Assembly (NCBI GenBank): GCA_036387335.1
Contig: DASVTZ010000143.1
Location: forward strand, 1 to 32,795
Origin: Longimicrobium sp.
GTDB taxonomy: Bacteria; Gemmatimonadota; Gemmatimonadetes; Longimicrobiales; Longimicrobiaceae
Reading direction: 5' to 3'
Length of the DNA: 32,795 nt
Below, in pieces: positions 32,223 through 32,795 of this stretch. Numbering within the stretch: the first letter of the stretch is position 1; each line of letters opens with the position of its first letter. A program made the translations under genes and the position numbers. The notes under the pieces were generated by a model, which saw only the letters and a program-made list of their open reading frames with translations, ran no database searches and had not been told where the DNA came from.

Positions 32223-32795
32223 TCAGACCAGCGTGCCGCCCGTGACCAGCCGCAGGAACTCGTCGCGCGTGCGCAGGTCCTCGCGAAAGATCCCCTTCAT
32301 GGCGCTGGTGACGGTCTTGGAGTTCTGCTTCTCCACCCCGCGCATCATCATGCACAGGTGCGCGGCCTCGATCACCACACCCACTCCCTGCGGGCGCAGC
32401 ACGTCCATGATGGCGGATGCGATCTGCTCGGTCAGCCGCTCCTGCACCTGTAGGCGCCGCGCGAACACCTCCACCACGCGCGGCAGCTTGGAGAGCCCGA
32501 CGATGTGCCCGTCGGGGATGTAGGCGATGTGCACCTTGCCGAAGAAGGGGAGCAGGTGGTGCTCGCAGAGACTGTACATCTCGATGTCGCGCACCATGAC
32601 CATGTTCTCGTGGCTCTCGGCGAAGACCGCATCGCCCACCACCTGCGCCGCCGTCAGCCCGTAGCCCCGCGTCAGCCACGCCATCGCGTTCGCCACGCGC
32701 AGCGGCGTCTTCTTGAGCCCCTCGCGCTCGGCGTCCTCGCCGAGCAGCTCGAGCTGGCGGCGCACCAGGCGCTCGTACTCCTCGCTGTGTACCTC
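32223..32795 (-). CDS. folE: GTP cyclohydrolase I, 5' end cut by window edge
   Basis: FolE converts GTP to dihydroneopterin triphosphate, the entry to folate, biopterin and queuosine. The frame is open to the last base. Upstream of the in-frame GTG at 32765 the reading [10 protein letters not shown] fits the family, so the true start is outside the window. Motifs: [40 protein letters not shown] (zinc Cys and His), [25 protein letters not shown] (in pieces), and [21 protein letters not shown] with the second zinc cysteine. At least 190 residues are present. It leads the folE-SDR-queD run. Confidence 0.96.
   Translation of the reverse strand, partial: EVHSEEYERLVRRQLELLGEDAEREGLKKTPLRVANAMAWLTRGYGLTAAQVVGDAVFAESHENMVMVRDIEMYSLCEHHLLPFFGKVHIAYIPDGHIVGLSKLPRVVEVFARRLQVQERLTEQIASAIMDVLRPQGVGVVIEAAHLCMMMRGVEKQNSKTVTSAMKGIFREDLRTRDEFLRLVTGGTLV

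Overview
The window is GC-rich (about 70% by eye), gene-dense bacterial chromosome. Its minus-strand genes are packed into runs whose stop and start codons overlap (ATGA, GTGA or TGATG junctions). The protein set suggests a soil Gemmatimonadota, perhaps close to Longimicrobium: M61 and S8 secreted peptidases, many lipoproteins, a PASTA protein without a kinase, GTG starts and several families of intergenic palindromic repeats. That assignment is an impression from sequence style, not a search result. No rRNA, tRNA, CRISPR array, integrase or transposase was recognised.

Layout. 1-4.0 kb (minus): an AsmA/TamB-like protein, a metallophosphoesterase, tsaD and a YbbR-domain protein. 4.0-4.4 kb: two tandem copies of a ~175-190 bp palindromic repeat. 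4.4-11.9 kb (minus): one long transcript-like run tgt, yajC, def, fmt, thiE, thiS, thiG, rsmB, PASTA protein, TlpA-type thioredoxin (listed in the order of transcription). 11.9-18.7 kb: an accessory block with a frameshifted PQQ-propeller lipoprotein (+), an M61 peptidase (-), and a BlaI repressor plus M56/BlaR1-like membrane peptidase (+). 18.7-23.1 kb (minus): yebC, ruvC, ruvA, ruvB, queA. 23.2-28.0 kb: a YciI-like protein, a diheme peroxidase fused to a cupredoxin (+), an inositol-monophosphatase family enzyme and a subtilisin-like lipoprotein. 28.3-30.6 kb (minus): two TPR proteins, CutA and a Trm112-like zinc-ribbon protein. 30.6-31.1 kb: an array of short hairpins. 31.1-32.8 kb (minus): folE (cut by the window edge), an SDR oxidoreductase and queD.

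How the genes fit together. folE, queD, queA and tgt are four steps of queuosine tRNA modification, although split over three loci. ruvABC with queA on one side, and tgt with yajC on the other, recall the classical ruvA-ruvB-queA-tgt-yajC order. Here the order is interrupted by the 11.9-18.7 kb block. A 40-bp decayed copy of the queA 3' end lies inside that block (13722-13761), in queA orientation, about 5.0 kb from the real one. This suggests that the M61/BlaI/M56 part was inserted or duplicated at the 3' end of queA. Within it, two near-identical operators (TTGACA-N3-TGTCAA) sit in the divergent promoter region, implying that BlaI controls both its own operon and the M61 peptidase.

The other standout features are the peroxidase-cupredoxin fusion, the fusion of an M56 sensor peptidase with a DUF4097-like beta-rich domain in place of a beta-lactam sensor, and four distinct families of self-complementary repeats placed between genes.
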